In this document: positions 34,694 through 45,663 of the stretch, piece after piece | Position numbering within the stretch: the stretch's first letter is position 1 | Layout of the letters: each line of letters opens with the position of its first letter | DNA from: Spiribacter halobius | GTDB taxonomy: Bacteria > Pseudomonadota > Gammaproteobacteria > Nitrococcales > Nitrococcaceae | Assembly: GCF_020883455.1 (NCBI RefSeq) | Contig: NZ_CP086615.1 | Span: 1,612,001 to 1,676,000 of the forward strand | DNA: 64,000 bases | Direction: 5' to 3' | The notes under the pieces: generated by a model | The model's database searches: none | The model's input: only the letters and a program-made list of their open reading frames with translations | What the model was told of the DNA's origin: nothing | Made by a program: the position numbers and the translations under genes

Positions 34694-37060
34694 ATGACGG
34701 AGCAACTGGAAGTCCGCCGCGCGGCGGTGCTCGGCGCCGGGGTCATGGGCGCGCAGATCGCCGCGCACCTGGCCAATGCCGGTATCGAGACCGTGCTCTT
34801 CGAATTGCCGGGGGAGGGCGCCGATCGCAGCGCCCCGGCGCAGCAGGCCATCGAGCGGCTGGCGAAGCTGCAGCCGGCGCCGCTCGCGACCCCGGCCTAC
34901 GCCCGGCGCATCCGGGCGGCAAACTACGATGAGGACCTCGCCGAGCTCGCCGACTGCGATCTCGTGATCGAGGCGGTGGCGGAGCGGCTCGATATCAAGC
35001 GCCAGCTCTTCGAGGGGGTGGCGCCGCATCTGCCGCCGGCAGGGGTGGTGGGCACCAACACCTCGGGGCTGTCGGTGAACGCCCTCGCGGAGGTGCTGCC
35101 CGAGGGGCTGCGCGGCCGCTTCTGCGGCATTCATTTCTTCAACCCGCCGCGCTACATGCATCTGGTGGAGCTCATCCCCGGAGCGGCCACCGAGGCCGCC
35201 GTCCTCGACCAGGTGGAGGCCTTCCTCGTCACCAGTCTGGGCAAGGGCGTGGTGCGGGCGAAGGACACGCCGAACTTCATCGGCAACCGCATCGGCGTGT
35301 TCTCCATCATGGCCACGATGCACCACGCCGAGCGCCTCCGCATCCCCTTCGACGTGGTGGATGCCCTCACGGGACCCGCCATCGGCCGGCCCAAGAGCGC
35401 CACCTTCCGTACCGCCGACGTGGTGGGTCTGGACACCCTGGCCCACGTGGTGGAAGGCTCCGCACCGCGACTCTCCGACGACCCCTGGGTCGGTTATCTG
35501 AGGCTCCCGGACTGGCTGCGCGCGCTGATCGACCGGGGTGCCCTGGGGCAGAAGAGCGGCGCCGGGGTCTATCGCAAGGAGGGGCGGCAGATCCTGGTGC
35601 TCGATCCCGAGCGCGGCGAGTACCGCCCGGCGCAGCCCCAGGCGGCGGACGCGGTACAGACCCTGCTCGCCGAGCGCGATCCGGGCCGCAAGCTCGCCGC
35701 TCTGCGGGCCTCGGACCATCCTCAGGCGAAGTTCCTCTGGGCCATCCACCGGGACGTCTTCCACTACGCCGCGCACCTGCTCGGCGGCATCGCGGACAAC
35801 GCCCGGGACGTGGATCTGGCCCTGCGCTGGGGGTTCGGGTGGCGGCACGGCCCGTTCGAGACCTGGCAGGCCGCCGGCTGGCGGGAGACCGCCCGGGCCC
35901 TCGGTGATGACATCGATGCCGGGCGTGCCCTGACGGCGGTGCCGCTGCCGGACTGGGTGCAGGCGGTGGAGGCCGTGCACACGCCGCAGGGCTCCTGGGC
36001 ACCGGCAGCCGGAGATTACCGTGCCCCCTCGCCGCTGCCCGTCTATTGCCGCCAGCGCCAGCCGGAGACCGTGCTTGGCGGCCCGCGTCCGCCGGCGGGG
36101 GAGACCACCTTCGAGACCGAGGCGGTGCGGCTCTGGCATCTGGAGCCGGACGTGGGGATCCTCTCATTCCGCACCCGCAGCCAGGCCGTCAGCCGCGAGG
36201 TGCTGGAGGGCGTGCTCGCCGCCGTGGACGAGGCCGAGGCACGCTACCGCGCCGTGGTGCTCTGGCAGGACAGCGAGCCCTTCTCGGTGGGCGCGGATCT
36301 GAAGCAGGTCACCGCCGCCCTCGATGCGGGTGACTTCGACAGCCTCGAGCGCATGGTGGCGCGCTTCCAGGAGGCGACCGGGCGCCTGCGCAGCGCGCGG
36401 GTGCCGGTGGTGGCGGGGCTGCGCGGCATGGCCCTCGGCGGCGGCTGCGAGTTCGTCATGCACTGCGACCACGTCGTGGCGGCGCAGGAGAGCTACGTCG
36501 GCCTGGTGGAGGCAGGCGTGGGGCTCATCCCTGCCGGTGGCGGCTGCAGGGAGCTGGCCCGTCGCGCCGCGGTGCAGGCACCGGACGGCGACCCCTTCCC
36601 GTTCCTGCGCCACTACTTCGAGGCGGTGGCGAAGGCCGAGGTGGGTCGCAGCGCCCCTGAGGCCCGCCGGCTCGGTCTGCTGGGGCCGAACACCACCACC
36701 GTGATGCATGGCCAGGAGGTTCTGCACGTGGCCATGGCCCATGCCCGGGCGCTCGCCGAAGCGGGCTACCGGCCGCCGCTGCCGGAGCCGGTGCGGGTCG
36801 CGGGGCGCGAGGGGCTCGCCAACTTCGAGGGCATGCTGGCGAATTACCGTGCCGGTGGCTTCATCAGCGAGCATGACCACGCGGTGGCACGCGCCGCCGC
36901 GGCGGCCCTCTGCGGCGGCGAGGTGGAGAGCGGCACGGAGGTGGACCAGCGCTGGCTGCTGCGCCTGGAGCGGGAGGGCTTCATGGCGCTGCTGCGCAGC
37001 GAGGCCACCGCCGCGCGCATCCGCCACATGCTCGAGACCGGCAAGCCGCTGCGGAACTGA
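34694..37060 (+). CDS. Bifunctional 3-hydroxyacyl-CoA dehydrogenase/enoyl-CoA hydratase, FadN-type domain order
   Basis: A 788-residue protein. The NAD-binding dehydrogenase is first (AAVLGAGVMGAQIAAHLANAG, catalytic His region GIHFFNPPRYMHLVELIPG, residues 1-390) and the crotonase domain is last (VLWQDSEPFSVGADLKQV, GMALGGGCEFVMHCDHVVA, about 470-720). This is the reverse of FadB and the same order as Bacillus FadN. ATG 34694 follows GGAGG by five bases; ATG 34679 is possible. It catalyses the hydration and second oxidation steps of beta-oxidation. The thiolase follows 13 bases later. Confidence 0.88.
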   Translation: MTEQLEVRRAAVLGAGVMGAQIAAHLANAGIETVLFELPGEGADRSAPAQQAIERLAKLQPAPLATPAYARRIRAANYDEDLAELADCDLVIEAVAERLDIKRQLFEGVAPHLPPAGVVGTNTSGLSVNALAEVLPEGLRGRFCGIHFFNPPRYMHLVELIPGAATEAAVLDQVEAFLVTSLGKGVVRAKDTPNFIGNRIGVFSIMATMHHAERLRIPFDVVDALTGPAIGRPKSATFRTADVVGLDTLAHVVEGSAPRLSDDPWVGYLRLPDWLRALIDRGALGQKSGAGVYRKEGRQILVLDPERGEYRPAQPQAADAVQTLLAERDPGRKLAALRASDHPQAKFLWAIHRDVFHYAAHLLGGIADNARDVDLALRWGFGWRHGPFETWQAAGWRETARALGDDIDAGRALTAVPLPDWVQAVEAVHTPQGSWAPAAGDYRAPSPLPVYCRQRQPETVLGGPRPPAGETTFETEAVRLWHLEPDVGILSFRTRSQAVSREVLEGVLAAVDEAEARYRAVVLWQDSEPFSVGADLKQVTAALDAGDFDSLERMVARFQEATGRLRSARVPVVAGLRGMALGGGCEFVMHCDHVVAAQESYVGLVEAGVGLIPAGGGCRELARRAAVQAPDGDPFPFLRHYFEAVAKAEVGRSAPEARRLGLLGPNTTTVMHGQEVLHVAMAHARALAEAGYRPPLPEPVRVAGREGLANFEGMLANYRAGGFISEHDHAVARAAAAALCGGEVESGTEVDQRWLLRLEREGFMALLRSEATAARIRHMLETGKPLRN

Positions 37061-37073
37061 CGGGGGATCGAAC

Positions 37074-38270
37074 ATGAGCCAGATCCAGGACGCCTACATC
37101 GTCTCCGCCCTGCGTACCCCCGTGGGCAAGGCGCCCAAGGGGCAGTTCCGGCACACCCGGCCCGACGATCTGCTCGCCCACGTGCTCCGCGGCGCGGTGG
37201 CGCGGGTGCCGGGGCTAGACCCCGCCCTGGTGGAAGACGTCATCGTCGGCTGTGCCATGCCCGAGGGGGCGCAGGGCCTCAACGTCGCCCGCATCGGCGC
37301 GCTGCTCGCCGGCTTTCCCGACTCGGTGCCCGGCGTGACCGTCAACCGCTTCTGCGCCTCCGGCCTGCAGACGGTGGCCATGGCCGTCGAGCGCATCCGC
37401 CTCGGCGAGGCCGACTGCATCGTCGCCGGCGGCACCGAGAGCATGAGCGCCGTGCCCATGATGGGCTTTCGCCCGTCGTTCAACCCGCGCCTGTTCGAGG
37501 ATGACGAGCACGTGGGCATCGCCTACGGCATGGGCATCACGGCCGAACGCGTGGCCGAGCGCTGGCGGGTGAGCCGCGAGGACCAGGACGCCTTCGCCCT
37601 CGAAAGCCACCGGCGGGCCATTGCTACCATCGACGGCGGTGAGTTCCGCGACGAGATCCTGCCGGTCACCGTGCACACCCACGCCCCGTCCGCGGACGGC
37701 CAGACGGTGGCGGTCGCCGAGACCATCGCCGACACCGACGAGGGCCCACGCCGGGATACCAGCGCCGAGGCGCTGGCGAAGCTACGGCCCGCCTTCGCTG
37801 CCCGCGGCAGCGTCACCCCCGGCAACAGTTCCCAGACGAGCGACGGCGCGGGGGCCGTGGTGGTGATGAGCGAGCGCCTGCTGCGCAAGCTCGGCGCCGA
37901 GCCATTGGCACGTTTCGCCGGCTTCAGCGTGGCCGGAGTCCCTCCGGAGATCATGGGTATCGGCCCGAAAGAGGCGATACCCCGGCTGTTGAAGAGAACC
38001 GGCGTGCACCTTGCCGACGTGGACTGGATCGAGCTGAACGAGGCTTTCGCCGCGCAGAGCCTGGCGGTGATGCGCGAGCTGGAGCTGGACCCGGAGCGCG
38101 TGAACCCGCTCGGCGGCGCCATCGCCCTGGGCCACCCTCTCGGCGCCACCGGCGCGATCCGCACGGCCACCGTGGTGCACGCGCTGCGGCGGCGCGGGCT
38201 GCGATACGGCATGGTCACCATGTGCGTCGGCACCGGCATGGGCGCGGCGGGGCTGCTCGAGCGGGTTTGA
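37074..38270 (+). CDS. fadA: Acetyl-CoA C-acyltransferase (3-ketoacyl-CoA thiolase)
   Basis: A 398-residue thiolase. The acyl-accepting Cys94 is in NRFCASGLQTVAMA, the catalytic His in GGAIALGHPLGATGAIR, and the deprotonating Cys in MVTMCVGTGMGAAG. It completes beta-oxidation by cleaving 3-ketoacyl-CoA to acetyl-CoA, pairing with the multifunctional protein immediately upstream. It is the last gene of the tetR-fadE-fadN-fadA cluster. Confidence 0.93.
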   Translation: MSQIQDAYIVSALRTPVGKAPKGQFRHTRPDDLLAHVLRGAVARVPGLDPALVEDVIVGCAMPEGAQGLNVARIGALLAGFPDSVPGVTVNRFCASGLQTVAMAVERIRLGEADCIVAGGTESMSAVPMMGFRPSFNPRLFEDDEHVGIAYGMGITAERVAERWRVSREDQDAFALESHRRAIATIDGGEFRDEILPVTVHTHAPSADGQTVAVAETIADTDEGPRRDTSAEALAKLRPAFAARGSVTPGNSSQTSDGAGAVVVMSERLLRKLGAEPLARFAGFSVAGVPPEIMGIGPKEAIPRLLKRTGVHLADVDWIELNEAFAAQSLAVMRELELDPERVNPLGGAIALGHPLGATGAIRTATVVHALRRRGLRYGMVTMCVGTGMGAAGLLERV

Positions 38271-38301
38271 GGGTCCTGTTCCCATAGGTGCTTGCCGGTG
38301 G

Positions 38302-38336
38302 GTAGGTCGCACGCGGCGCCGCCGCGCACGACCTAC
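38302..38336. terminator. Hairpin between convergent fadA and thioesterase genes
   Basis: GTAGGTCG (38302-38309) pairs with CGACCTAC (38329-38336), with an inner CGCGGC/GCCGCG stem. It lies between the two stops and touches the thioesterase stop. There is no T-run, so termination in either direction is inferred from position. Confidence 0.4.
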
Positions 38337-38773
38337 GGTGTGTGAAAGCGCTGCGCCAGGCGTTCCCGGAAGGCCTCGGGGGCGTGGGCGATGCGGCGTT
38401 CGCGGTAATCGAAGAACACGATGCCGGTCTTGGCGCGGGCGATCTCGGTGTCGTCGGCGGGGCGGTGGAGGCGGTAGGCGAGATCGCAGCCGCGGCGGTT
38501 ATGGTCATGGGCGCCGACCGCGATCTCCAGATGGTCTCCGGCGAAGGCCTCGGCGCGGTACTGGATCGCGGCGTCGGCCACAATGATGCCGAGGCCCTCC
38601 ACGTCCAGCTCCCGGTAGCCCAGCGCCGCGAAGAACTCGGCGCGGGCCTGCTGGCAGAAGGCGAGCACCGTGTCGTTGCCGACGTGTCCGCCGTAGTTGA
38701 GGTCGGTCACGCGTACGGTCAGACGTGTGACGAAGGGGAGCGTCTCCGGCAGCGCGACGTGAACCCTGGCCAT
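38333..38773 (-). CDS. Acyl-CoA thioesterase (4HBT hotdog fold)
   Basis: A 146-residue hotdog protein: TRLTVRVTDLNYGGHVGNDT (the catalytic Asp/His region of YbgC-like thioesterases), then QARAEFFAALGYRELDVEGL, IIVADAAIQYRAEAFAGDHL and AKTGIVFFDYRERRIA. It hydrolyses acyl-CoA or hydroxybenzoyl-CoA-type esters; the substrate is unknown. It starts two bases after the DsbA-family gene and is the last gene of the sthA-dsbA-thioesterase operon. Confidence 0.85.
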   Translation of the reverse strand: MARVHVALPETLPFVTRLTVRVTDLNYGGHVGNDTVLAFCQQARAEFFAALGYRELDVEGLGIIVADAAIQYRAEAFAGDHLEIAVGAHDHNRRGCDLAYRLHRPADDTEIARAKTGIVFFDYRERRIAHAPEAFRERLAQRFHTP

Positions 38774-38775
38774 GC

Positions 38776-39414
38776 TCAGTGCTCCCGGGCGGCCGGGCGG
38801 ATCCCCTGCTCGCGCAGGGCCCGCTCGAGGGTGTCCACCGACACCGCTCCCGGAAAGGCGCGCTTGCCCACAACGAGCGTCGGCACCCCGGAGAGGCCGA
38901 TGCGACGGGCGGCCTCCACATGCTCCAGCAGGCGTTCCAGCGGGGCCTGGGTCTGCCACGCCTGCTCCGTGAGATCGCCGGCGCCGTGGGCCGCGGCCAG
39001 CTCCCTCAGCACCGCCTCGTCACCGATATTGCGGCGCTCCACGAAGTAGGCATGGAAGATGGCGGCGTGCAGCGGCAGGAAGGCCTCCGGGCGCTGGTCG
39101 AATACCGTCTGGGCGAGCAGCAGGGCCTGGCGCGAGTTGGTGGTGAAGTCGCGCTCGGCAAGGGGCAGCCCGTCCTCGGCGGCCATGCGCTCGAGGTTCG
39201 CGGTCATGGCCTGCCACTGCTCCGGGAGATAGCCGAGCTCCGTGACCGGTCGCCCCTGGGCGGGGTTGTCCGGATGGATCTCGAGGAAGCGGTAGTGAAC
39301 GGCGACCGGATAGTCCGCGACCACCCGGGCGAGCCGATGCCAGCCGATGTAGCAGAACGGACAGACGTAGTCGAAGTAGAGCTCGACCGGGATCCGCTCG
39401 GCAGTTGCGCTCAC
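38776..39414 (-). CDS. DsbA-family thiol oxidoreductase (FrnE-like, cytoplasmic)
   Basis: A 212-residue thioredoxin-fold protein with the redox motif CPFC in [18 protein letters not shown] and the cis-Pro loop [17 protein letters not shown]. There is no signal peptide, as in the FrnE/HCCA-isomerase group of cytoplasmic DsbA relatives. Its ATG overlaps the sthA stop by four bases, linking a thiol redox protein with nicotinamide balancing. Confidence 0.87.
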   Translation of the reverse strand: MSATAERIPVELYFDYVCPFCYIGWHRLARVVADYPVAVHYRFLEIHPDNPAQGRPVTELGYLPEQWQAMTANLERMAAEDGLPLAERDFTTNSRQALLLAQTVFDQRPEAFLPLHAAIFHAYFVERRNIGDEAVLRELAAAHGAGDLTEQAWQTQAPLERLLEHVEAARRIGLSGVPTLVVGKRAFPGAVSVDTLERALREQGIRPAAREH

Positions 39415-40811
39415 TTCGGCACCCGGTTGTAGCCGTTGAGTGCCGCGACGCGATAGCCCTCTGCCATGGTGGGATAGTTGAAGGTGGTGTTCATGAAGTA
39501 GCGCAGCGTATTGCCTGGCGCCGGCTGGGCCATGATCGCCTGGCCGATGTGCACGATCTCGGCAGCCTGGTCGCCGAAGCAGTGGATGCCCAGCAGCTCG
39601 AGGCTGTCGACGTGGAACAGCAGCTTGAGCATGCCCGTGGTCTGGCCCGAGATCTGCGCACGGGCCAGGTCCTTGAAGAAGGCATGCCCCACCTCGTAGG
39701 GCACCTGCGCCTCGGTGAGCTCGCGCTCGCTACGGCCAACCGAGCTGATCTCGGGGATGGTGTAGATGCCCGTGGGCACGTCGTGAGCGAGCCGGTAGTC
39801 GCACTCGCCGTTGACCATGTGCGTCGCGGCATAGCGGCCCTGGTCGTAGGCCGCGCTGGCGAGGCTCGGATAGCCGATGACGTCGCCGACGGCGTAGATG
39901 TGCGGCTGGGCGGTCTGGAAGTCGTCGTTGACCTCGATCTGGCCGCGGCCGTTGGGCACGATATCCAGGGCCTCGAGTCCCATGCCGTCGGTGTTGCCGC
40001 TGCGGCCATTGGCCCAGAGCAGCAGGTCGCCGCGGATGCGCTTGCCGGACTTGAGCTCCAGGGTGACATGATCATCGCCCGCCACCACCCGCTCGTACTC
40101 CTCGCGGTGCCGGATGAGCACGCCGTGCTCGCGCAGGTGATAGGAGATGGCGTCGGAGATCTCGTCGTCCAGGAAGGCGAGCATGCGCTCCCGGGTGTTG
40201 ATCAGATCCACCTTCACGCCGAGCCCACGGAAGATCGACGCGTACTCGCTGCCGATGACGCCGGCCCCGTAGATGATGATGTTGCGCGGGGTGTGGTCGA
40301 GCTCCAGGATCTGGTCGCTGTCGCAGATGCGGGGATGCTCGAAGTCCACGTCCGGCGGGCGGTAGGGCCGGGAGCCGGTTGCGATCAGAAAGTGCCTGGC
40401 CTCGAGCCGGCTGCTGCGCCCGTCCGGCCCCATGAGCTCCACCGTTTGCGGGTCGACGAAGCGGGCCTCGCCCTGCAGCACGGGGACGTCGTTGCGCACG
40501 TAGAATCCGGTGCGCAGGCTCACCTGGCGGTCGATCACCTGCCGGGCGTGGCGGAGCATGGTCGGAAAGGACAGATGCCGGGGCTCGCTCGCCTCGCGGA
40601 ACAGCGGGCTCGAGTTGTACTCCATGAGCCGCCGGACGTTGTGGCGCAACGCCTTGGACGGGATCGTGCCCCAGTGGGTACAGCCGCCCCCGACCTCGCG
40701 ATGGCGCTCGATCATCGCCACCGAGCGCCCGGACTTGGCGAGCTTCATCGCCGCCCCCTCGCCGGCGGGCCCGCTGCCGAGGACGATGGCGTCGTAGCGC
40801 TTGGTGCTCAT
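39411..40811 (-). CDS. sthA: Soluble pyridine nucleotide transhydrogenase
   Basis: A 466-residue flavoprotein, same length as E. coli SthA. The FAD motif is [20 protein letters not shown]; the position of the disulfide in related reductases reads [17 protein letters not shown] (only one Cys, typical for SthA); the NAD-binding motif is [18 protein letters not shown]; the second FAD motif is [18 protein letters not shown]. It transfers hydride between NADPH and NAD+, useful when beta-oxidation and the TCA cycle change NADPH balance. Confidence 0.93.
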   Translation of the reverse strand: MSTKRYDAIVLGSGPAGEGAAMKLAKSGRSVAMIERHREVGGGCTHWGTIPSKALRHNVRRLMEYNSSPLFREASEPRHLSFPTMLRHARQVIDRQVSLRTGFYVRNDVPVLQGEARFVDPQTVELMGPDGRSSRLEARHFLIATGSRPYRPPDVDFEHPRICDSDQILELDHTPRNIIIYGAGVIGSEYASIFRGLGVKVDLINTRERMLAFLDDEISDAISYHLREHGVLIRHREEYERVVAGDDHVTLELKSGKRIRGDLLLWANGRSGNTDGMGLEALDIVPNGRGQIEVNDDFQTAQPHIYAVGDVIGYPSLASAAYDQGRYAATHMVNGECDYRLAHDVPTGIYTIPEISSVGRSERELTEAQVPYEVGHAFFKDLARAQISGQTTGMLKLLFHVDSLELLGIHCFGDQAAEIVHIGQAIMAQPAPGNTLRYFMNTTFNYPTMAEGYRVAALNGYNRVPK

Positions 40812-40866
40812 GGGCCCTCCGTCGGCGCGTTGCGGCGCCGCAGTATAGCGCGTGGGCCCCGCGCGG

Positions 40867-42261
40867 TCAGGCGGTGAGCCGGCCAAGGCAGAGCATGGTC
40901 TGCTCGGCCAGATGGCAGAAGCCGTCGAAGGCCTCGCGCAGGGCCTCGCCGCTGGCGGCGCCCGGCTCGGCGAGCAGCACACCGATGGTCCGGCCGCGGA
41001 GCTGCAGCGGCGCCACGAAGACCACCGGCCCAAGCTGCGCTGCCGCCTCGGCCATGACCTGGCGGCGGCGCGGGTCCTCCAGCCGCGCCGGCCGCCCTTC
41101 AGCGAGCAGACCCGCCAGCGCCGACCCCGGTTCCAGCGACACGCGTTCCAGGGCGCCGTAGAGCGCGGCGGGCACGCCCAGGGCCGCGCGGATGGCGAGC
41201 CCGCGGCGATCCCGGCGCAGGGCGGCGAGGGCGCAACGGTCCAGGGCCTGGCCGCGGTAGAGACCCTCCACCGCCAGATCGAACAGGGCCTGCAGGTCCC
41301 GAGACTCGTGGGCCGTGGCGGACATCTCCCGCAGCACCCGCAGCTGCAGTGCCGGGTCCGGCTGTCGCGTCGGTTCCGCCAGGCGCTCCGGTCGGGCCGC
41401 ATCGGTGCGGGCGCCGACATCCACGCCCAGGGCCCGCCCGAGCTCGGGCAGCGCCGCCGTGGCCCGCTCGATCAGCGCGCCGGCCTCCACCGGCTCGAGG
41501 CGGGCCTCGCGCGCGACGCGGTTCGTGGCCGCCTCCAAGCGGCCGGCCTCGAGGTCCGCGACTACGGCATGGGCGTTGCGGGTGAGGCGGGCCCGGCCGT
41601 CCCGCGGCGCGCCGGGGCGGAGCGCTCCGGTGAGCAGGTCGCCGAGGCGCCAGTCCCGGGCGAGGGCGCGGGAGAGCTCCCGCAGCGCGAAGCCCAGGGT
41701 GTCGCGTTCGATATCCGCCGGGCTGCCGGCGCCCTCGGCCAGGGCGGTCTCCAGCCCGGCGGCGGTAGCGTCGTCGGCCAGGGACCAGAAAGCCAGCTCG
41801 CCGATGCGGTACAGCAGGGCGGCGATCAGCACCTCCTCCGGGGCCGGGTCGCCGGTGGCCTCTGCCAGCGCCCGGGCCTGCACCGCTGCGTGCAGCGAGC
41901 TGCGGAATACCCGGCGCACCCGGCTGTGCTGGTCACCGCGCACCAGGGTGTCGATCACCGTCAGCGAGAGCCCGATGGCCCGCACCGTGTCGAAGCCGAG
42001 CACGATCACCGCCCGGCTCACCGTGCTGATGCGCACCCCTGCGGGGTTGAAGTAGGCGCTGTTGGCGATGCGGATGACGTCCGAGGTAAGCGCCGCGTCG
42101 CGGAGGATCACCCGGGCGAGATCCGTAGCCGAGCTGCCGTGGTCCTGCGCGGTGTTGCACAGGGCCTGCACGGTGTCCCCGAGTACCGGCAGGTCCTCGC
42201 GCTGCAGCCGGCGCAGCCAGTCGTCGAGTCCGTCCGGTGCAAGGGGAGGGGCGTCGCTCAC
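40867..42261 (-). CDS. HDOD domain protein with C-terminal GAF-like domain
   Basis: A 464-residue protein. Residues about 15-210 form an HDOD domain ([57 protein letters not shown]), which resembles HD phosphohydrolases but lacks their metal ligands and works in signalling. Residues about 310-460 look like a GAF domain ([15 protein letters not shown] to [21 protein letters not shown]). Its start overlaps the stop of the upstream OmpA/MotY-like gene by four bases. Confidence 0.8.
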   Translation of the reverse strand: MSDAPPLAPDGLDDWLRRLQREDLPVLGDTVQALCNTAQDHGSSATDLARVILRDAALTSDVIRIANSAYFNPAGVRISTVSRAVIVLGFDTVRAIGLSLTVIDTLVRGDQHSRVRRVFRSSLHAAVQARALAEATGDPAPEEVLIAALLYRIGELAFWSLADDATAAGLETALAEGAGSPADIERDTLGFALRELSRALARDWRLGDLLTGALRPGAPRDGRARLTRNAHAVVADLEAGRLEAATNRVAREARLEPVEAGALIERATAALPELGRALGVDVGARTDAARPERLAEPTRQPDPALQLRVLREMSATAHESRDLQALFDLAVEGLYRGQALDRCALAALRRDRRGLAIRAALGVPAALYGALERVSLEPGSALAGLLAEGRPARLEDPRRRQVMAEAAAQLGPVVFVAPLQLRGRTIGVLLAEPGAASGEALREAFDGFCHLAEQTMLCLGRLTA

Positions 42262-43250
42262 AGGCCGGCCTCGATCACCGCCCGGCGGTTGCGGGAGCGC
42301 TGGTAGCGGTCCCCGTTGTCGGCGACCGGCGCGGTCTCGCCCTCGCTGCGGATGCCGAGCCGCTCGGCCGCCACCCCTTCGGCGATCAGGCGGTTGCGCA
42401 CCTCGATGGCGCGGGCGAGACCCAGTGCCCGGTTGTAGCCCCGGCTGCCGGTGCTGTCGGTGTGGCCGACAATGGTGATCTCCGAGAGATGGCCGGCATT
42501 GCGGAGCTGCCCGGCGAGCCGTCGGATGGCCTCGAAGTCGACCCGGTCCAGCCGGGCGGTGCCGTGGCCGAAGTAGATGGGTGTTGCCCCGCCGCCCAGG
42601 CCCCTGATGGTTGCCCCCAGGTCGGCCGGGTTGGGTGAATGGTCGCGCCGCTCGGGTGCGGCGCCGGCTGCCACGCCGGATGGCGCCGCTGTATTGCCGC
42701 CGCCGTCGTCGCCAGCGCGATCGCTCTCACTGCGGCTGTCGGGGGGATCGCCTCCGGTTGCCGCGCCCAGGCAGGCCAGGTGTCGGCGCAGCGCCGGCCG
42801 GAAGGCCACCGGCGAGACGACGGCGTCCAGCGGGCCCACCTGCCAGTCCGGGAAGCTCAGGCGCATCTCGTGCCCGGCCTCCAGACCCTCCAGCAGCAGG
42901 GCCGAGATCTGCCCGTCGAAGCGCAGGGCGTTGCGCTCGGGGCGCGCCTGCACGCGGGTGAGCCGCTCCCGTCGCCCGGACTGCCAGGCGGTGGCCTGGC
43001 GGTAGAGCTGTCCCTCGCGATCGGCCCCCGGGGGACGCCGGGTGACGAAGGTGGTGACCAGACGGTCGTCGCGATACTGGGTGAGGATCAGTGTGCCGAG
43101 CCGGGGTATTCGGTGAACGAGATGGCAGGCGTTACCGCCGGGCACGCTTTCCCAGCCGGCATCGGCGAGGCGCGCCCGGAAGCCGTCGGCGCCAGCGGCC
43201 GACGGCAGCAGGATCGCGGTCAGCCAGAGCGTAATCAGCATGCGTTGCAT
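42258..43250 (-). CDS. OmpA-family protein with MotY-like N-terminal domain
   Basis: A 330-residue exported protein (signal peptide LITLWLTAILLPSAAGA). Residues about 20-160 resemble the MotY N-terminal domain: W..., CHLVHRIPRLGTL, a conserved LYRQATAWQSG, LLLEGLEAGHEMRLSF and DAVVSPVAFRP. A Ser/Gly/Asp linker follows, and the OmpA peptidoglycan-binding domain is ITIVGHTDSTGSRGYNRALG and YQRSRNRRAVIE. MotY surrounds the sodium-driven flagellar motor; no flagellar genes are in the window, so this role is inferred. No good ribosome site at 43250. Confidence 0.7.
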   Translation of the reverse strand: MQRMLITLWLTAILLPSAAGADGFRARLADAGWESVPGGNACHLVHRIPRLGTLILTQYRDDRLVTTFVTRRPPGADREGQLYRQATAWQSGRRERLTRVQARPERNALRFDGQISALLLEGLEAGHEMRLSFPDWQVGPLDAVVSPVAFRPALRRHLACLGAATGGDPPDSRSESDRAGDDGGGNTAAPSGVAAGAAPERRDHSPNPADLGATIRGLGGGATPIYFGHGTARLDRVDFEAIRRLAGQLRNAGHLSEITIVGHTDSTGSRGYNRALGLARAIEVRNRLIAEGVAAERLGIRSEGETAPVADNGDRYQRSRNRRAVIEAGL

Positions 43251-43443
43251 AACCGGGGAATCGGCGCCGTAGCCGCAGGCTTGAGGGGGACACCGGCATA
43301 TCGCATCGTGCAATGAGCCCCGCTTTATGAATTCCGGTGCCTCGTTTAAGCTATTGGGCTTTTGCCAGTGGCGGTAGACTCCGGCCCTGGCGCTTCCGGC
43401 CATGGGGCCGGCCCCGGACAGCACAGCAGGAGCGAGACAGGCT

Positions 43444-45615
43444 ATGACCGAGCGAGTTGAGGCAGGCGGGCTTCAGGTGGCGAAGCCGCTGCATGATCTG
43501 ATCGAGCAGGCGCTGCCGGGAACGGGGGTCGATGCCGGCACGTTCTGGTCCGGGCTGGCGAGCATCGTCAGGGACCTCGGCCCCCGCAATCGGGAGCTCC
43601 TCGCCATTCGCGACGAGCTCCAGGCGCGCATCGATCAGTGGCACCGGGACAATCCCGGCCGCCACCACGACCCCTCCTACCGCAGCTTCCTCGAGGAGAT
43701 CGGCTATCTGCGCCCCGAGGGCGAGGATTTCCAGGTCAGCACCCGCAACGTGGACCCCGAAATCGCGGATATCGGCGGGCCGCAGCTGGTGGTGCCGGTG
43801 AACAACGCGCGCTACGCACTGAATGCGGCCAACGCCCGCTGGGGCAGCCTCTACGATGCCCTCTACGGCACCGACGTCATCCCGGAGACGGGCGGCGCCG
43901 AGAAGGGCGCGAGCTTCAACCCGGTGCGCGCGCAGAAGGTGGTCGCCTGGGCGGCGGACTTCCTGGACCGCAGCTTCCCGCTCACTGGCGGCAGCCACGC
44001 CGACGCCACCGCCTACAGCATCGCCGCCGAGGGTGCCCGGGGCACGCTGCGGGTTGCGCTGGCCAACGGTCAGACCGTCGGCCTGCAGGACCCGACCCAG
44101 CTCGTCGGCTACCAGGGCGGCGAGACGCCTACCGCGGTGCTGCTGCGTCGACACGGGCTGCATGCGGAGATCCAGATCGATTCCGGGCACCCCATCGGTC
44201 GGGAGCATGCGGCGGGCGTCAAGGACGTGCTGCTGGAGTCCGCTGTCACCGCGATCCAGGACTGCGAGGATTCCGTCGCCGCGGTTGACGGCGAGGACAA
44301 GGCGCTCGTCTACGGCAACTGGCTCGGCCTGATGAAGGGGGATCTCAGCGAGACCTTCGAGAAGGGCGGCCAGCAGGTCACCCGCCGGCTCAACGCCGAC
44401 CGCCAGTACACCACACCCGAGGGTGGCCAGCTGACGCTGCCCGGCCGCAGCCTGATGCTGATCCGCAACGTCGGCCACCTGATGACCACGCCGGCGGTGC
44501 TGGATGCGGACGGCAACGAGATCCCCGAGGGCATGCTGGATGCCCTGTGTACCGCGCTCATTGCGATGCACGACCTCAAGGGCAATGGCTCGGTGAGCAA
44601 CAGTCGCAGCGGCAGCGTGTACATCGTGAAGCCCAAGATGCACGGGCCGGACGAGGTCGCTTTCACCGTGCAGCTGTTCGAGCGCGTCGAGGACATCCTC
44701 GGCCTCGAGCGCAACACCCTCAAGGTGGGGGTCATGGACGAGGAGCGGCGCACCACGCTCAACCTCAAGGCCTGCATCCGCGAGGCGCGCGAGCGCCTCA
44801 TCTTCATCAACACCGGCTTCCTGGATCGCACCGGCGACGAGATCCACACCAGCATGGAAGCCGGGCCGATGATCCGGAAGGGTGAGATGAAGCAGTCCCG
44901 CTGGCTGAATGCCTACGAGGACTGGAACGTGGACATCGGCCTCGAGTGCGGGCTGCGCGGGCATGCCCAGATCGGCAAGGGCATGTGGGCCATGCCGGAC
45001 CGCATGGCGGATATGCTCGAGGCGAAGATCGGCCATCCCAAGGCCGGTGCCAACTGTGCCTGGGTGCCTTCGCCCACCGCGGCCACCCTGCATGCCATCC
45101 ATTACCATCAGGTGGACGTCAAGGCGCGCCAGCAGGAGCTCGGCGGGCAGCGCCGCGCCAGCCTGGAGGACCTGCTGGCCGTGCCGGTGGCCGAGGATCC
45201 GGGCTGGTCGGCCGAGGAGATCCGCCAGGAGCTGGAGAACAACTGCCAGGGCATCCTCGGCTACGTGGTGCGCTGGATCGATCACGGCGTCGGCTGCTCC
45301 AAGGTGCCGGACATCAACGACGTCGGCCTGATGGAGGACCGGGCGACGCTGCGCATCTCGAGCCAGCACATCGCCAACTGGCTGCATCACGGCATCGTCG
45401 GCGAGGATCAGGTGATGGACGCCCTGAAGCGCATGGCCGAGGTGGTGGACCGCCAGAACGCCGGGGATCCGGCCTACCGCCCCATGGCCCCGTCCTTCGA
45501 TGGCGTCGCCTTCCAGGCCGCCTGTGACCTGGTCTTCAAGGGCCGTGAGCAGCCCAGCGGCTACACCGAGCCGGTGCTGCACGCACGGCGGCTGGAGCTT
45601 AAGGCGAAGGGCTGA
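43444..45615 (+). CDS. glcB: Malate synthase G
   Basis: A 723-residue enzyme of exact GlcB length. Recognisable segments are [79 protein letters not shown] and [18 protein letters not shown]. It condenses glyoxylate with acetyl-CoA to malate, so together with the beta-oxidation genes it supports growth on fatty acids or C2 units. It is transcribed away from the MotY-like gene; repeat copy B begins 49 bases after its stop. Confidence 0.94.
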   Translation: MTERVEAGGLQVAKPLHDLIEQALPGTGVDAGTFWSGLASIVRDLGPRNRELLAIRDELQARIDQWHRDNPGRHHDPSYRSFLEEIGYLRPEGEDFQVSTRNVDPEIADIGGPQLVVPVNNARYALNAANARWGSLYDALYGTDVIPETGGAEKGASFNPVRAQKVVAWAADFLDRSFPLTGGSHADATAYSIAAEGARGTLRVALANGQTVGLQDPTQLVGYQGGETPTAVLLRRHGLHAEIQIDSGHPIGREHAAGVKDVLLESAVTAIQDCEDSVAAVDGEDKALVYGNWLGLMKGDLSETFEKGGQQVTRRLNADRQYTTPEGGQLTLPGRSLMLIRNVGHLMTTPAVLDADGNEIPEGMLDALCTALIAMHDLKGNGSVSNSRSGSVYIVKPKMHGPDEVAFTVQLFERVEDILGLERNTLKVGVMDEERRTTLNLKACIREARERLIFINTGFLDRTGDEIHTSMEAGPMIRKGEMKQSRWLNAYEDWNVDIGLECGLRGHAQIGKGMWAMPDRMADMLEAKIGHPKAGANCAWVPSPTAATLHAIHYHQVDVKARQQELGGQRRASLEDLLAVPVAEDPGWSAEEIRQELENNCQGILGYVVRWIDHGVGCSKVPDINDVGLMEDRATLRISSQHIANWLHHGIVGEDQVMDALKRMAEVVDRQNAGDPAYRPMAPSFDGVAFQAACDLVFKGREQPSGYTEPVLHARRLELKAKG

Positions 45616-45663
45616 GCAGAGTGCGGAGCGGGGCTGTGGCAAACGGCCCCGCCCGCGTTCCCG

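Noticed and set aside
34694-37060. Calling the bifunctional enzyme FadB
   Set aside because: Domain order is dehydrogenase then hydratase, opposite to FadB or FadJ.
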